Assembly (NCBI RefSeq): GCF_002900365.1
Contig: NZ_CP025979.1
Span: forward strand, 1,364,001-1,428,000
DNA: 64,000 bases
Origin: Escherichia marmotae
GTDB lineage: Bacteria > Pseudomonadota > Gammaproteobacteria > Enterobacterales > Enterobacteriaceae
Direction of reading: 5' to 3'
The stretch's first letter is position 1, and the number at the start of each line of letters is the position of its first letter. A program made the translations under genes and the position numbers. Shown here one piece after another: positions 1 to 8,398 of the stretch. A model generated the notes under the pieces. The model did not search any database. It was not told where the DNA came from and was given only the letters and a program-made list of their open reading frames with translations.

Positions 1-207
1 TTTGTTGGACTGGAGACGCTGAATATTGCGGGTCGCGATGTGTTATGCAATGTCTGGCAGGAAGACGTAACGTCTACGCAACCGGAAAAGCAATGGCAGA
101 ACACATTCTGGGTCGATTCGGCTACTGGCCAAGTTCGTCAAAGTCGGCAAATGTTAGGCGCAGGGGTAATTCCCGTGGAAATGACGTTTCTTAAACCCGC
201 ACCATGA
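1..207 (+). CDS. gfcB: GfcB, group 4 capsule lipoprotein (3' end only)
   Basis: The first 68 codons of the window, read from base 1, stay open to a TGA at 205-207 and give the tail of a protein ending in EMTFLKPAP. This matches the C-terminus of GfcB (YmcC, YjbF family), an outer-membrane lipoprotein of the group 4 capsule secretion operon. The stop overlaps the gfcC start as ATGA, as expected for translational coupling within gfcABCDE-etp-etk. The 5' part, with signal peptide and lipobox, lies outside the window, so only identity and position in the operon can be judged. Confidence 0.9.
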   Translation, partial: FVGLETLNIAGRDVLCNVWQEDVTSTQPEKQWQNTFWVDSATGQVRQSRQMLGAGVIPVEMTFLKPAP

Positions 208-950
208 ATAAATTACAGTCGTATTTCATTGCCAGCGTACTTTACGTGATGACGCCCCATGCCTTTGCGCAAGGAACGGTGACTATTTATCTACCTGGCG
301 AACAACAGACACTTTCCGTTGGCCCCGTGGAGAATGTTGTCCAGTTGGTGACACAACCGCAGTTGCGCGATCGCCTCTGGTGGCCTGGAGCTCTATTGAC
401 CGACTCCGCAGCAAAAAACAAAGCGATTAAAGACTATCAACATGTCATGGCACAACTGACTTCCTGGGAAGCAGAAGCTGATGATGATGTGGCGACCACG
501 ATTAAATTCGTGCGCCAGCAGTTGCTCAATCTCAATATCACTGGCCGCTTACCGGTCAAACTGGACCCTGATTTTGTGCGAGTCGATGAGAACAGCAATC
601 CCCCACTGGTCGGTGACTATACGCTCTATACCGTACAGCGTCCGGTGACTATCACTCTGCTGGGCGCTGTTTCCGGGGCTGGGCAACTGCCCTGGCAGAC
701 GGGCCATAGTGTTACCGATTATCTACAAGATCATACCCGTCTGGCAGGCGCAGACAAGAATAACGTTATCGTTATTACGCCTGAGGGTGAGACTGTCGTC
801 GCCCCTGTCGCTCTGTGGAATAAAAGGCATATGGAACCACCGCCAGGCAGCCAGCTTTGGTTGGGTTTTCCCGCACATGTTCTGCCCAAAAAGTATGCTG
901 ATTTAAATGACCAGATTGTGTCTGTTTTAACGCAACGTGTTCCTGACTGA
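204..950 (+). CDS. gfcC: GfcC, periplasmic group 4 capsule protein
   Basis: 248 aa, the usual length for GfcC (YmcB, YjbG/CapBW family). Residues 1-22 form a Sec signal peptide ending AFA before QGTVTIYLPG, so the mature protein is periplasmic. The family has two beta-grasp domains similar to those of the export protein Wza plus an amphipathic C-terminal helix, and is needed to put O-antigen capsule on the surface; its biochemical role is not settled. The start overlaps the gfcB stop (ATGA) and the TGA at 948-950 overlaps the gfcD ATG (TGATG), so the three genes are tightly coupled. Confidence 0.95.
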   Translation: MNKLQSYFIASVLYVMTPHAFAQGTVTIYLPGEQQTLSVGPVENVVQLVTQPQLRDRLWWPGALLTDSAAKNKAIKDYQHVMAQLTSWEAEADDDVATTIKFVRQQLLNLNITGRLPVKLDPDFVRVDENSNPPLVGDYTLYTVQRPVTITLLGAVSGAGQLPWQTGHSVTDYLQDHTRLAGADKNNVIVITPEGETVVAPVALWNKRHMEPPPGSQLWLGFPAHVLPKKYADLNDQIVSVLTQRVPD

Positions 951-3046
951 TGAAGAAGAACTCTTATCTTTTAAGCTGCCTGGCTATTGCTGTCTCCAGT
1001 GCCTGTCATGCAGAAGTGTTTACCTACCCGGATCCGCTGGGTTCATCGCAATCAGACTTTGGCGGCACAGGATTGTTGCAGATGCCTAATGCACGCATCG
1101 CGCCGGAAGGTGAATTTAGCGTCAACTACCGGGATAACGACCAATACCGTTTCTACTCCACGTCCATAGCGCTGTTCCCGTGGCTGGAAGGAACTATTCG
1201 TTATACGGATGTGCGCACGCGCAAATATAGCCAGTGGGAAGATTTCAGCGGCGATCAGTCATACAAAGATAAATCTTTCGATTTTAAACTTCGTCTGTGG
1301 GAAGAAGGTTACTGGCTACCGCAAGTGGCGTTTGGTAAACGTGATATTGCGGGTACGGGTCTGTTTGACGGTGAGTATCTGGTGGCCAGCAAGCAAGCGG
1401 GGCCGTTTGATCTCACTCTCGGGATGGCTTGGGGTTATGCCGGGAATGCGGGCAATATTACCAACCCGTTTTGCCGGGTGAGCGATAAATATTGTCATCG
1501 TGCTGAATCCCACGATGCAGGCGATATCAGCTTTAGCGACATCTTTCGTGGCCCGGCCTCCATTTTTGGCGGTATTGAGTATCAAACGCCGTGGAATCCC
1601 CTGCGTCTGAAACTCGAATACGACGGCAACAATTACCAGAATGATTTTGCTGGCAAACTGCCGCAAGCAAGTCATTTCAACGTTGGCGCAGTTTATCGCG
1701 CTGCCAACTGGGCAGATCTTAACCTGAGTTATGAACGTGGTAACACGTTGATGTTTGGCTTCACTTTACGGACCAATTTCAACGAATTGCGCCCTGCCCT
1801 GCGCGATACACCAAAACCGGCCTGGCAGCCTGCGCCAGAGTCTGAAGGGTTGCAGTACACCACGGTAGCGAACCAACTTACTGCGCTGAAGTACAACGCA
1901 GGCTTTGACGCGCCAGAAATTCAACTGCGTGATAAGACGCTTTATATGTCTGGTCAGCAATATAAATATCGTGACTCACGCGAAGCAGTTGATCGCGCCA
2001 ACCGGATTCTGGTAAATAACCTGCCGCAAGGTGTCGAGAAGATTAGTGTGACGCAAAAGCGTGAGCATATGGCGATGGTAACTACCGAAACCGACGTAGC
2101 CAGCCTGCGTAAACAACTGGCGGGCACTGCGCCGGGTAAACCAGAGCAACTGCAACAACAGCGCGTTGAGGCTGAAGATCTTTCTGCCTTTGGTCGGGGC
2201 TACCGTATTCGTGAAGATCGGTTTAGCTACTCTTTCAACCCAACACTTTCGCAGTCGCTGGGCGGTCCGGAAGATTTCTATATGTTCCAGTTGGGGCTGA
2301 TGTCCAGCGCCCGTTACTGGTTTACCGATCACCTGCTGTTTGATGGCGGTATTTTCACCAATATTTACAACAACTACGACAAGTTTAAGTCTTCGCTGTT
2401 ACCTGCAGACTCTACTCTGCCCCGCGTGCGCACACATATTCGTGATTACGTTCGCAATGACGTCTATCTCAACAACTTGCAGGCTAACTACTTTGCCGAC
2501 TTAGGCAACGGTTTCTATGGCCAGGTGTATGGCGGTTATCTGGAAACGATGTATGCCGGTGTGGGTTCCGAGCTGCTTTATCGTCCGCTTGATGCCAGTT
2601 GGGCGCTGGGTGTGGACGTTAACTACGTGAAGCAGCGTGACTGGGACAACATGATGCGCTTCACCGATTATTCCACGCCAACAGGTTTCGTGACGGCTTA
2701 CTGGAACCCGCCGACGCTCAACGGAGTGCTGATGAAACTCAGCGTTGGGCAATACCTGGCAAAAGACAAAGGGGCAACTATCGACGTCGCCAAACGCTTT
2801 GATAGCGGCGTGGCGGTAGGGGTCTGGGCAGCTATCAGTAACGTGTCGAAAGATGACTACGGCGAAGGCGGCTTTAGCAAAGGTTTTTATATCTCGATTC
2901 CGTTCGACTTGATGACCATTGGACCTAACCGCAACCGCGCGGTGGTTTCGTGGACACCATTGACGCGTGACGGTGGGCAAATGCTGTCACGCAAATACCA
3001 GCTCTATCCAATGACGGCAGAGCGAGAAGTACCGGTTGGACAATAA
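950..3046 (+). CDS. gfcD: GfcD, outer-membrane capsule assembly protein (YjbH family)
   Basis: 698 aa, matching the family length. A signal peptide covers about residues 1-21 (cleaved after SACHA). The rest is rich in alternating aromatic and polar residues with many Tyr/Phe/Trp-ended strands, typical of an outer-membrane beta-barrel, and belongs to the YjbH/GfcD family. It is required for group 4 capsule (surface O-antigen) but its exact step is not known; a barrel that works with the GfcB lipoprotein and GfcC is the usual model. The start codon overlaps the gfcC stop. It lies 45 nt before the gfcE ATG. Confidence 0.94.
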   Translation: MKKNSYLLSCLAIAVSSACHAEVFTYPDPLGSSQSDFGGTGLLQMPNARIAPEGEFSVNYRDNDQYRFYSTSIALFPWLEGTIRYTDVRTRKYSQWEDFSGDQSYKDKSFDFKLRLWEEGYWLPQVAFGKRDIAGTGLFDGEYLVASKQAGPFDLTLGMAWGYAGNAGNITNPFCRVSDKYCHRAESHDAGDISFSDIFRGPASIFGGIEYQTPWNPLRLKLEYDGNNYQNDFAGKLPQASHFNVGAVYRAANWADLNLSYERGNTLMFGFTLRTNFNELRPALRDTPKPAWQPAPESEGLQYTTVANQLTALKYNAGFDAPEIQLRDKTLYMSGQQYKYRDSREAVDRANRILVNNLPQGVEKISVTQKREHMAMVTTETDVASLRKQLAGTAPGKPEQLQQQRVEAEDLSAFGRGYRIREDRFSYSFNPTLSQSLGGPEDFYMFQLGLMSSARYWFTDHLLFDGGIFTNIYNNYDKFKSSLLPADSTLPRVRTHIRDYVRNDVYLNNLQANYFADLGNGFYGQVYGGYLETMYAGVGSELLYRPLDASWALGVDVNYVKQRDWDNMMRFTDYSTPTGFVTAYWNPPTLNGVLMKLSVGQYLAKDKGATIDVAKRFDSGVAVGVWAAISNVSKDDYGEGGFSKGFYISIPFDLMTIGPNRNRAVVSWTPLTRDGGQMLSRKYQLYPMTAEREVPVGQ

Positions 3047-3091
3047 CCTGGCGCGATTCATAACGTTACATTGACTGATAAATATAACCCA

Positions 3092-4231
3092 ATGAAAAAT
3101 AACATTTTTAAGTTTTCGGTACTGACATTGGCTGTTCTGTCTTTGACAGCATGTACCCTTGTTCCTGGTCAGAATTTATCGACCAGTAATAAGGATGTCA
3201 TCGAGTTACCTGACAATCAGTATGACCTGGACAAAATGGTCAATATCTATCCTGTCACACCTGGGTTGATTGAGCAGCTACGCGCAAAGCCGATTATGTC
3301 GCAGGCTAACCCGGAGCTGGAGCAACAAATCGCAAACTATGAATATCGCATCGGCATTGGCGATGTGCTGATGGTTACGGTCTGGGATCACCCGGAACTG
3401 ACCACTCCCGCGGGGCAATACCGTAGCGCCAGTGATACGGGTAACTGGGTTAACGCCGATGGCGCGATTTTCTATCCCTATATTGGTCGCCTGAAAGTGG
3501 CTGGAAAAACCCTCACCCAGGTACGCGATGAAATTACCGCGCGCCTGGATGCAGTTATTGAAAGCCCGCAGGTCGATGTCAGCGTCGCAGCGTTCCGTTC
3601 GCAAAAAGCATACGTTACCGGCGAAGTGAGTAAATCTGGCCAGCAACCGATTACCAATATCCCACTAACCATTATGGATGCGATTAACGCCGCGGGCGGT
3701 CTGACCGCAGATGCTGACTGGCGCAACGTGGTACTCACCCAGAATGGCGTGAAGACCAAAGTGAACCTCTATGCGCTGATGCAGCGTGGCGACTTGCGTC
3801 AGAACAAACTGCTGCACCCGGGCGATATTTTATTCATTCCGCGCAACGATGACCTGAAAGTCTTCGTGATGGGCGAAGTGGGTAAACAGAGCACGCTGAA
3901 AATGGACCGCAGCGGTATGACGCTGGCGGAAGCCTTAGGCAACGCCGAAGGTATGAATCAGGATGTCGCCGATGCGACGGGGATTTTTGTTATTCGTGCA
4001 ACGCAGAACAAGCAGAATGGCAAAATCGCCAATATTTATCAGCTGAATGCGAAGGACGCATCAGCAATGATACTCGGAACGGAATTCCAGCTTGAACCTT
4101 ACGACATTGTTTATGTCACTACTGCACCGCTGGCTCGTTGGAACCGTGTGATTTCTCTGCTGGTACCGACGATTTCCGGGGTGCATGACCTGACAGAGAC
4201 TTCACGGTGGATTCAAACATGGCCCAACTAA
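3092..4231 (+). CDS. gfcE: GfcE, Wza-like outer-membrane polysaccharide export lipoprotein
   Basis: 379 aa from the ATG at 3092, the K-12 length; an in-frame TTG at 3071 would add seven residues but would displace the signal peptide. Residues 1-20 are a lipoprotein signal with lipobox LTAC (Cys21). A polysaccharide-export domain follows (about 90-180), then SLBB beta-grasp repeats, then an amphipathic C-terminal segment that in Wza forms the alpha-helical pore through the outer membrane. It exports group 4 capsule and pairs with the inner-membrane kinase Etk. The 3' end overlaps etp by 13 nt, indicating coupling. Confidence 0.96.
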   Translation: MKNNIFKFSVLTLAVLSLTACTLVPGQNLSTSNKDVIELPDNQYDLDKMVNIYPVTPGLIEQLRAKPIMSQANPELEQQIANYEYRIGIGDVLMVTVWDHPELTTPAGQYRSASDTGNWVNADGAIFYPYIGRLKVAGKTLTQVRDEITARLDAVIESPQVDVSVAAFRSQKAYVTGEVSKSGQQPITNIPLTIMDAINAAGGLTADADWRNVVLTQNGVKTKVNLYALMQRGDLRQNKLLHPGDILFIPRNDDLKVFVMGEVGKQSTLKMDRSGMTLAEALGNAEGMNQDVADATGIFVIRATQNKQNGKIANIYQLNAKDASAMILGTEFQLEPYDIVYVTTAPLARWNRVISLLVPTISGVHDLTETSRWIQTWPN

Positions 4232-4665
4232 AATTTAACTCTATCCTGGTGGTTTGTACTGGCAACATTTGCCGTTCGCCCATTGGCGAGCGCTTGCTGC
4301 GTAAACGTCTGCCAGGAGTAAAAGTCAAATCAGCAGGTGTTCATGGTCTGGTAAAACACCCTGCAGATGCAACAGCGGCAGATGTTGCTGCTAATCATGG
4401 CGTGTCGCTTGAAGGTCACGCCGCCCGTCAGCTCACCGCTGATATGGCACGAAATTACGATCTGATTCTGGCAATGGAATCAGAACATATTGCTCAGGTT
4501 ACCGCGATAGCTCCCGAAGTCCGTGGGAAGACGATGTTATTTGGGCAATGGCTGGAGCAAAAAGAGATCCCCGATCCTTATCGCAAAAGCCAGAACGCAT
4601 TTGAACATGTTTACGGCATGTTGGAGCGCGCCAGTCATGAATGGGCGAAGCGTCTCAGCCGGTAA
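4219..4665 (+). CDS. etp: Etp, low-molecular-weight protein-tyrosine phosphatase
   Basis: 148 aa from ATG 4219; an upstream GTG at 4207 is in frame but would make the protein longer than the family norm. The P-loop VCTGNICRS, catalytic Cys13 and Arg19, lies at the N-terminus and the general-acid DPY motif near residue 119, the complete signature of LMW-PTPs. Etp dephosphorylates the tyrosine kinase Etk, and the phosphorylation cycle of Etk is needed for capsule polymer assembly. It overlaps the gfcE end and precedes etk by 19 nt, in the usual export protein-phosphatase-kinase order of Wza-Wzb-Wzc type systems. Confidence 0.97.
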   Translation: MAQLKFNSILVVCTGNICRSPIGERLLRKRLPGVKVKSAGVHGLVKHPADATAADVAANHGVSLEGHAARQLTADMARNYDLILAMESEHIAQVTAIAPEVRGKTMLFGQWLEQKEIPDPYRKSQNAFEHVYGMLERASHEWAKRLSR

Positions 4666-4684
4666 TTTGAGTTTATAAAATACG

Positions 4685-6865
4685 ATGACAACTAAAAATA
4701 TGAATACGTCGCCAGGTAGCACTCAGGAAAATGAGATCGATCTGCTTCGTCTGGTCGGCGAGTTATGGGATCACCGTAAGTTTATTATCAGTGTGACCGT
4801 GTTGTTCACGCTGGTAGCTGTCGCCGACTCACTATTAAGCACGCCGATTTATCAGGCGGATACGCTGATTCAGGTTGAGCAGAAACAAGGCAACGCCATT
4901 CTCAGCGGCCTGAGCGATATGATCCCTAACTCATCGCCGGAGTCAGCGCCGGAGATCCAACTGCTGCAATCGCGCATGATTCTTGGCAAAACCATTGCTG
5001 AACTGAATCTGCGTAATATTGTTGAGCAGAAGTATTTTCCGATTGTTGGTCGCGGCTGGGCGAGATTAACCAAAGAAAACCCCGGTGAACTGGCGATTAG
5101 CTGGATGCATATTCCGCAACTGAATGGTCAGGATCAGCAACTGACGCTGACTGTTGGGGAAAACGGCCACTATACGCTGGAAGGTGAAGGGTTTACCGTC
5201 AACGGTATGGTCGGTCAGCGTCTGGAAAAAAATGGCGTTGCGTTGACTATCGCGGACATTAAGGCCGAACCTGGAACGCAGTTTATCCTGAGCCAGCGTA
5301 CCGAACTGGAAGCGATTAACGCGTTGCAGGAAACCTTTACCGTTAGCGAACGCAGTAAAGAAAGCGGGATGCTGGAGCTCACCATGACCGGCGACGATCC
5401 CCAGTTGATTACCCGTATTCTGAACAGCATTGCAAACAACTATTTGCAACAGAATATCGCTCGCCAGGCGGCGCAGGATTCACAAAGCCTTGAATTCTTA
5501 CAGCGCCAACTGCCTGAAGTGCGCAGCGAGCTGGACCAGGCGGAAGAAAAACTCAACGTCTATCGCCAGCAACGCGATTCGGTTGACCTTAACCTGGAAG
5601 CCAAAGCCGTTCTTGAGCAGATTGTTAACGTTGATAATCAACTCAATGAGCTGACCTTCCGCGAGGCAGAGATCTCCCAACTGTATAAGAAAGATCACCC
5701 GACCTATCGTGCGTTGCTGGAAAAACGCCAGACGCTGGAGCAAGAACGTAAACGCCTGAATAAGCGGGTATCGGCAATGCCTTCCACCCAGCAGGAAGTA
5801 TTGCGTTTAAGCCGTGACGTAGAAGCGGGCCGTGCAGTATATCTGCAATTGCTTAACCGCCAGCAAGAGTTGAATATTTCGAAATCCAGTGCGATTGGTA
5901 ACGTGCGGATTATCGACCCGGCAGTCACTCAGCCGCAGCCAGTGAAACCGAAAAAAGCGTTAAATGTGGTGCTTGGGTTTATTCTCGGCCTGTTTATTTC
6001 GGTGGGTGCCGTGCTGGCGCGCGCGATGTTGCGTCGTGGTGTAGAAGCGCCGGAACAGCTAGAAGAACACGGAATCAGCGTTTATGCCACTGTCCCGATG
6101 TCAGAATGGCTGGATAAGCGTACCCGTTTGCGCAAGAAAAGTTTATTTTCTAATCAGCAGCGCCACCGTACTAAAAATATCCCCTTCCTGGCAGTGGATA
6201 ACCCGGCGGATTCTGCTGTAGAAGCGGTTCGTGCACTACGTACCAGCCTGCACTTCGCTATGATGGAGACTGAGAATAACATTCTTATGATCACCGGTGC
6301 GACGCCAGACAGTGGTAAAACATTTGTCAGCTCTACCCTGGCGGCGGTGATCGCCCAGTCCGATCAAAAAGTGTTATTCATTGATGCCGACTTACGCCGT
6401 GGTTATTCGCATAACCTGTTTACCGTGGGTAACGAACATGGCTTGTCAGAATATCTGGCAGGTAAGGATGAGATCGGCAACGTGATTCAGCATTTTGGTA
6501 AAGGTGGATTTGACGTGATTACCCATGGTCAGGTGCCACCTAATCCATCAGAACTGCTAATGCGTGATCGGATGCGTCAATTACTGGAATGGGCGAACAA
6601 CCATTACGATCTGGTGATTGTCGATACGCCACCGATGCTTGCAGTGAGTGATGCCGCGGTAGTGGGACGCTATGTCGGCACCAGCCTGCTAGTCGCCCGT
6701 TTTAGTTTGAACACTGCCAAAGAGGTGAGCTTGTCAATGCAACGTCTGGAACAGGCGGGCGTCAATATTAAAGGCGCTATCCTCAACGGTGTGGTTAAAC
6801 GCGCAAGTACCGCTTACAGTTATGGCTATAACTATTACGGTTATAGTTACTCAGAGAAAGAGTAA
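4685..6865 (+). CDS. etk: Etk, bacterial tyrosine autokinase of group 4 capsule
   Basis: 726 aa, the K-12 length. An N-terminal Wzz-type domain is bounded by transmembrane segments near residues 31-51 and 424-446, with a long coiled-coil periplasmic region between. The cytoplasmic BY-kinase domain has Walker A (GATPDSGKT, about residue 538), Walker A' (VLFIDADLR) and Walker B (VIVDTPP). The C-terminus is a tyrosine cluster with seven Tyr in the last 15 or so residues, the autophosphorylation tail. It drives capsule chain-length control and export and is the substrate of Etp. It is the last gene of the operon and is followed by a strong hairpin terminator. All catalytic motifs are intact. Confidence 0.97.
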   Translation: MTTKNMNTSPGSTQENEIDLLRLVGELWDHRKFIISVTVLFTLVAVADSLLSTPIYQADTLIQVEQKQGNAILSGLSDMIPNSSPESAPEIQLLQSRMILGKTIAELNLRNIVEQKYFPIVGRGWARLTKENPGELAISWMHIPQLNGQDQQLTLTVGENGHYTLEGEGFTVNGMVGQRLEKNGVALTIADIKAEPGTQFILSQRTELEAINALQETFTVSERSKESGMLELTMTGDDPQLITRILNSIANNYLQQNIARQAAQDSQSLEFLQRQLPEVRSELDQAEEKLNVYRQQRDSVDLNLEAKAVLEQIVNVDNQLNELTFREAEISQLYKKDHPTYRALLEKRQTLEQERKRLNKRVSAMPSTQQEVLRLSRDVEAGRAVYLQLLNRQQELNISKSSAIGNVRIIDPAVTQPQPVKPKKALNVVLGFILGLFISVGAVLARAMLRRGVEAPEQLEEHGISVYATVPMSEWLDKRTRLRKKSLFSNQQRHRTKNIPFLAVDNPADSAVEAVRALRTSLHFAMMETENNILMITGATPDSGKTFVSSTLAAVIAQSDQKVLFIDADLRRGYSHNLFTVGNEHGLSEYLAGKDEIGNVIQHFGKGGFDVITHGQVPPNPSELLMRDRMRQLLEWANNHYDLVIVDTPPMLAVSDAAVVGRYVGTSLLVARFSLNTAKEVSLSMQRLEQAGVNIKGAILNGVVKRASTAYSYGYNYYGYSYSEKE

Positions 6866-6870
6866 AACTG

Positions 6871-6901
6871 AGGGCATTCAGATAACTGAATGCCCTTTTT
6901 T
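6871..6901 (+). terminator. Rho-independent terminator of the gfc-etp-etk operon
   Basis: A perfect 10-bp stem (GGGCATTCAG / CTGAATGCCC) with an ATAA loop is followed by six T residues, starting five bases after the etk stop. The facing appA stop is at 6907, so this hairpin also separates the two convergent operons; on the minus strand the T-run is poor. Confidence 0.9.
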
Positions 6902-6906
6902 ATGCA

Positions 6907-8205
6907 CTATAAACTGCAGGCCGGAATACGCGCTTCATTCACGATTTGCGTAAAATCCGCCAGTGAACACATGCCCTGCGCGTTTCTTTCTTCACACTCG
7001 GCCAACGTCAACTTCACTTCCCCTGGCGGCGTATCAAGCGACAGACGGGCTTTATCACGCATCTGCTGCAAGGTCTGGAATACCAGCGAAACCTGAATCC
7101 ACTGACTGTTATCACTTAGCCGCCGCCAGCGTTCAAATACCAGTTCACCTCCCGGCGGGGTGTTATCCGGTTGGCCCGGCAGCGTCCAGTTAAGTCCCAG
7201 TGCCCCACCTAAATTCGCCAGGTTAGTATCATGCCCGGCAATAAACAGCAGCGAAGTCGGTAGCGTAACACCATAGCTCTGCCTTTGCGGATTATGTGGC
7301 GTCAGCGCCGTCAGGAGCAAATCCAACAAGGGCGTGGCACGGCTACGGGCCACTTCTGGGGTACGTTGCAGCAGATAAAACTGCGCATTATGCAGACTCA
7401 GCAAGGTGTTCCACTGGTGTGAATCAGTAATTCGTCCCCAACCAGGCTCCGGCATTCCCTGTGCCTGCTGCAGGAGAAATATCTCCGTCAGCATTGATGC
7501 CAGACTCACCGCACCGGTTAATGAAACGTTATCGGTACTTACTTTCAGTTCAGACGGCAATACTTGCGTCAATGAACAACTTTCGTCTTGTTTCTCTCGT
7601 TTGAGGCACAGACTTGATTGCGTGAAATTAAGCACCCGCTCCAGTTCGTGAAATGCCGTTTGCCGATGATCAGTAAAGTTAGTGATCGAGCCGCCTGCCC
7701 TGTTAAGAATAGCTTCAGTCACGTTCGCTTTATCCAGTTGGCAGACACCGGTTTTCAGCGGGTTAAATAGCGGATCGGGACTGGCGGTGTCTGACCGGGT
7801 ATGTACGGTTATTGCACAATTGGGAGCCAGCCCGGCGGCAAAGGCTTCGCCTGTTTTACGGGTGCGTTCGTCGACATCAGCAATAATCGCCACCTGACCT
7901 GGTTTCGGACAGCCATTTTTTGCCAGCAAACCGTCAGTCACCAGACGCTGGCGTTGGTAATGTCCGAGATAAGAGATCAGCTCACCGCCTCGTGGTGTCA
8001 GCCAACCCAGTTTCACCGGCCAACCTGGCCATGTGTCTGGAGTAATTTCCTGCATGAGTTGCGTAGATTTAGTGGGGGCACGCACGCCATGACGGCTGAC
8101 AATCACCACACTCTCCAATTTCAGTTCCGGCTCACTCTGAGCGTATGCAGGTAGTGGTGTTAACGGAAGCAGAAGAGAAAAAAAGGGGAGCAATATCGCT
8201 TTCAT
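6907..8205 (-). CDS. appA: AppA, periplasmic acid phosphatase / phytase
   Basis: 432 aa from the ATG at 8205, the K-12 length; in-frame upstream codons lie in the leader and would bury the signal peptide. Residues 1-22 are the signal peptide (cut after AYA). The histidine acid phosphatase motif RHGVRAP (residues 38-44, nucleophile His39) and the proton-donor HD in GHDTNLA are both present. It hydrolyses phosphomonoesters and phytate in the periplasm. It is the last gene of appCBXA, separated from appX by an 87-nt gap holding a REP element, and has no strong Shine-Dalgarno. The protein carries roughly thirty substitutions relative to the K-12 sequence as I recall it, spread over the surface and not at the active site. 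Confidence 0.96.
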   Translation of the reverse strand: MKAILLPFFSLLLPLTPLPAYAQSEPELKLESVVIVSRHGVRAPTKSTQLMQEITPDTWPGWPVKLGWLTPRGGELISYLGHYQRQRLVTDGLLAKNGCPKPGQVAIIADVDERTRKTGEAFAAGLAPNCAITVHTRSDTASPDPLFNPLKTGVCQLDKANVTEAILNRAGGSITNFTDHRQTAFHELERVLNFTQSSLCLKREKQDESCSLTQVLPSELKVSTDNVSLTGAVSLASMLTEIFLLQQAQGMPEPGWGRITDSHQWNTLLSLHNAQFYLLQRTPEVARSRATPLLDLLLTALTPHNPQRQSYGVTLPTSLLFIAGHDTNLANLGGALGLNWTLPGQPDNTPPGGELVFERWRRLSDNSQWIQVSLVFQTLQQMRDKARLSLDTPPGEVKLTLAECEERNAQGMCSLADFTQIVNEARIPACSL

Positions 8206-8239
8206 CGCCAGGTTTCCGTTTTTCATGTTTCGCATTATT

Positions 8240-8272
8240 GCCGGATACGACGCTGACGCGTCTTATCCGGCC
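8240..8272. repeat. REP palindrome between appX and appA
   Basis: Outer arms GCCGGATA / TATCCGGC flank inner arms GACGC / GCGTC, the typical enterobacterial palindromic unit. It sits in the transcribed spacer between appX and appA, where REP hairpins commonly protect upstream mRNA or attenuate the distal gene. Confidence 0.85.
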
Positions 8273-8292
8273 TATGTTCGTTGTGCGTCAAA

Positions 8293-8385
8293 TCAACCTT
8301 TTAGACGCGGTTCCAGCCACACCAACACCACGGTGGAGAGTGAACACATCAACAAAATGCCGACGAACCACAATAAATACCACAT
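8293..8385 (-). CDS. appX: AppX (CbdX), small membrane subunit of cytochrome bd-II
   Basis: A 30-codon gene too short for most ORF callers. The translation starts MWYLLWFVGI and ends EPRLKG: one hydrophobic helix covering most of the chain, in the CydX family. It has an excellent ribosome-binding site (AGGAGG about 7 nt before the ATG) and begins 13 nt after the appB stop. CydX-like peptides bind the oxidase core near haem b595 and stabilise it; AppX is the copy dedicated to the AppCB oxidase. The position and the conserved N-terminal MWY and Trp-rich helix make the call secure. Confidence 0.93.
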   Translation of the reverse strand: MWYLLWFVGILLMCSLSTVVLVWLEPRLKG

Positions 8386-8398
8386 TGTTCATCCCTCC

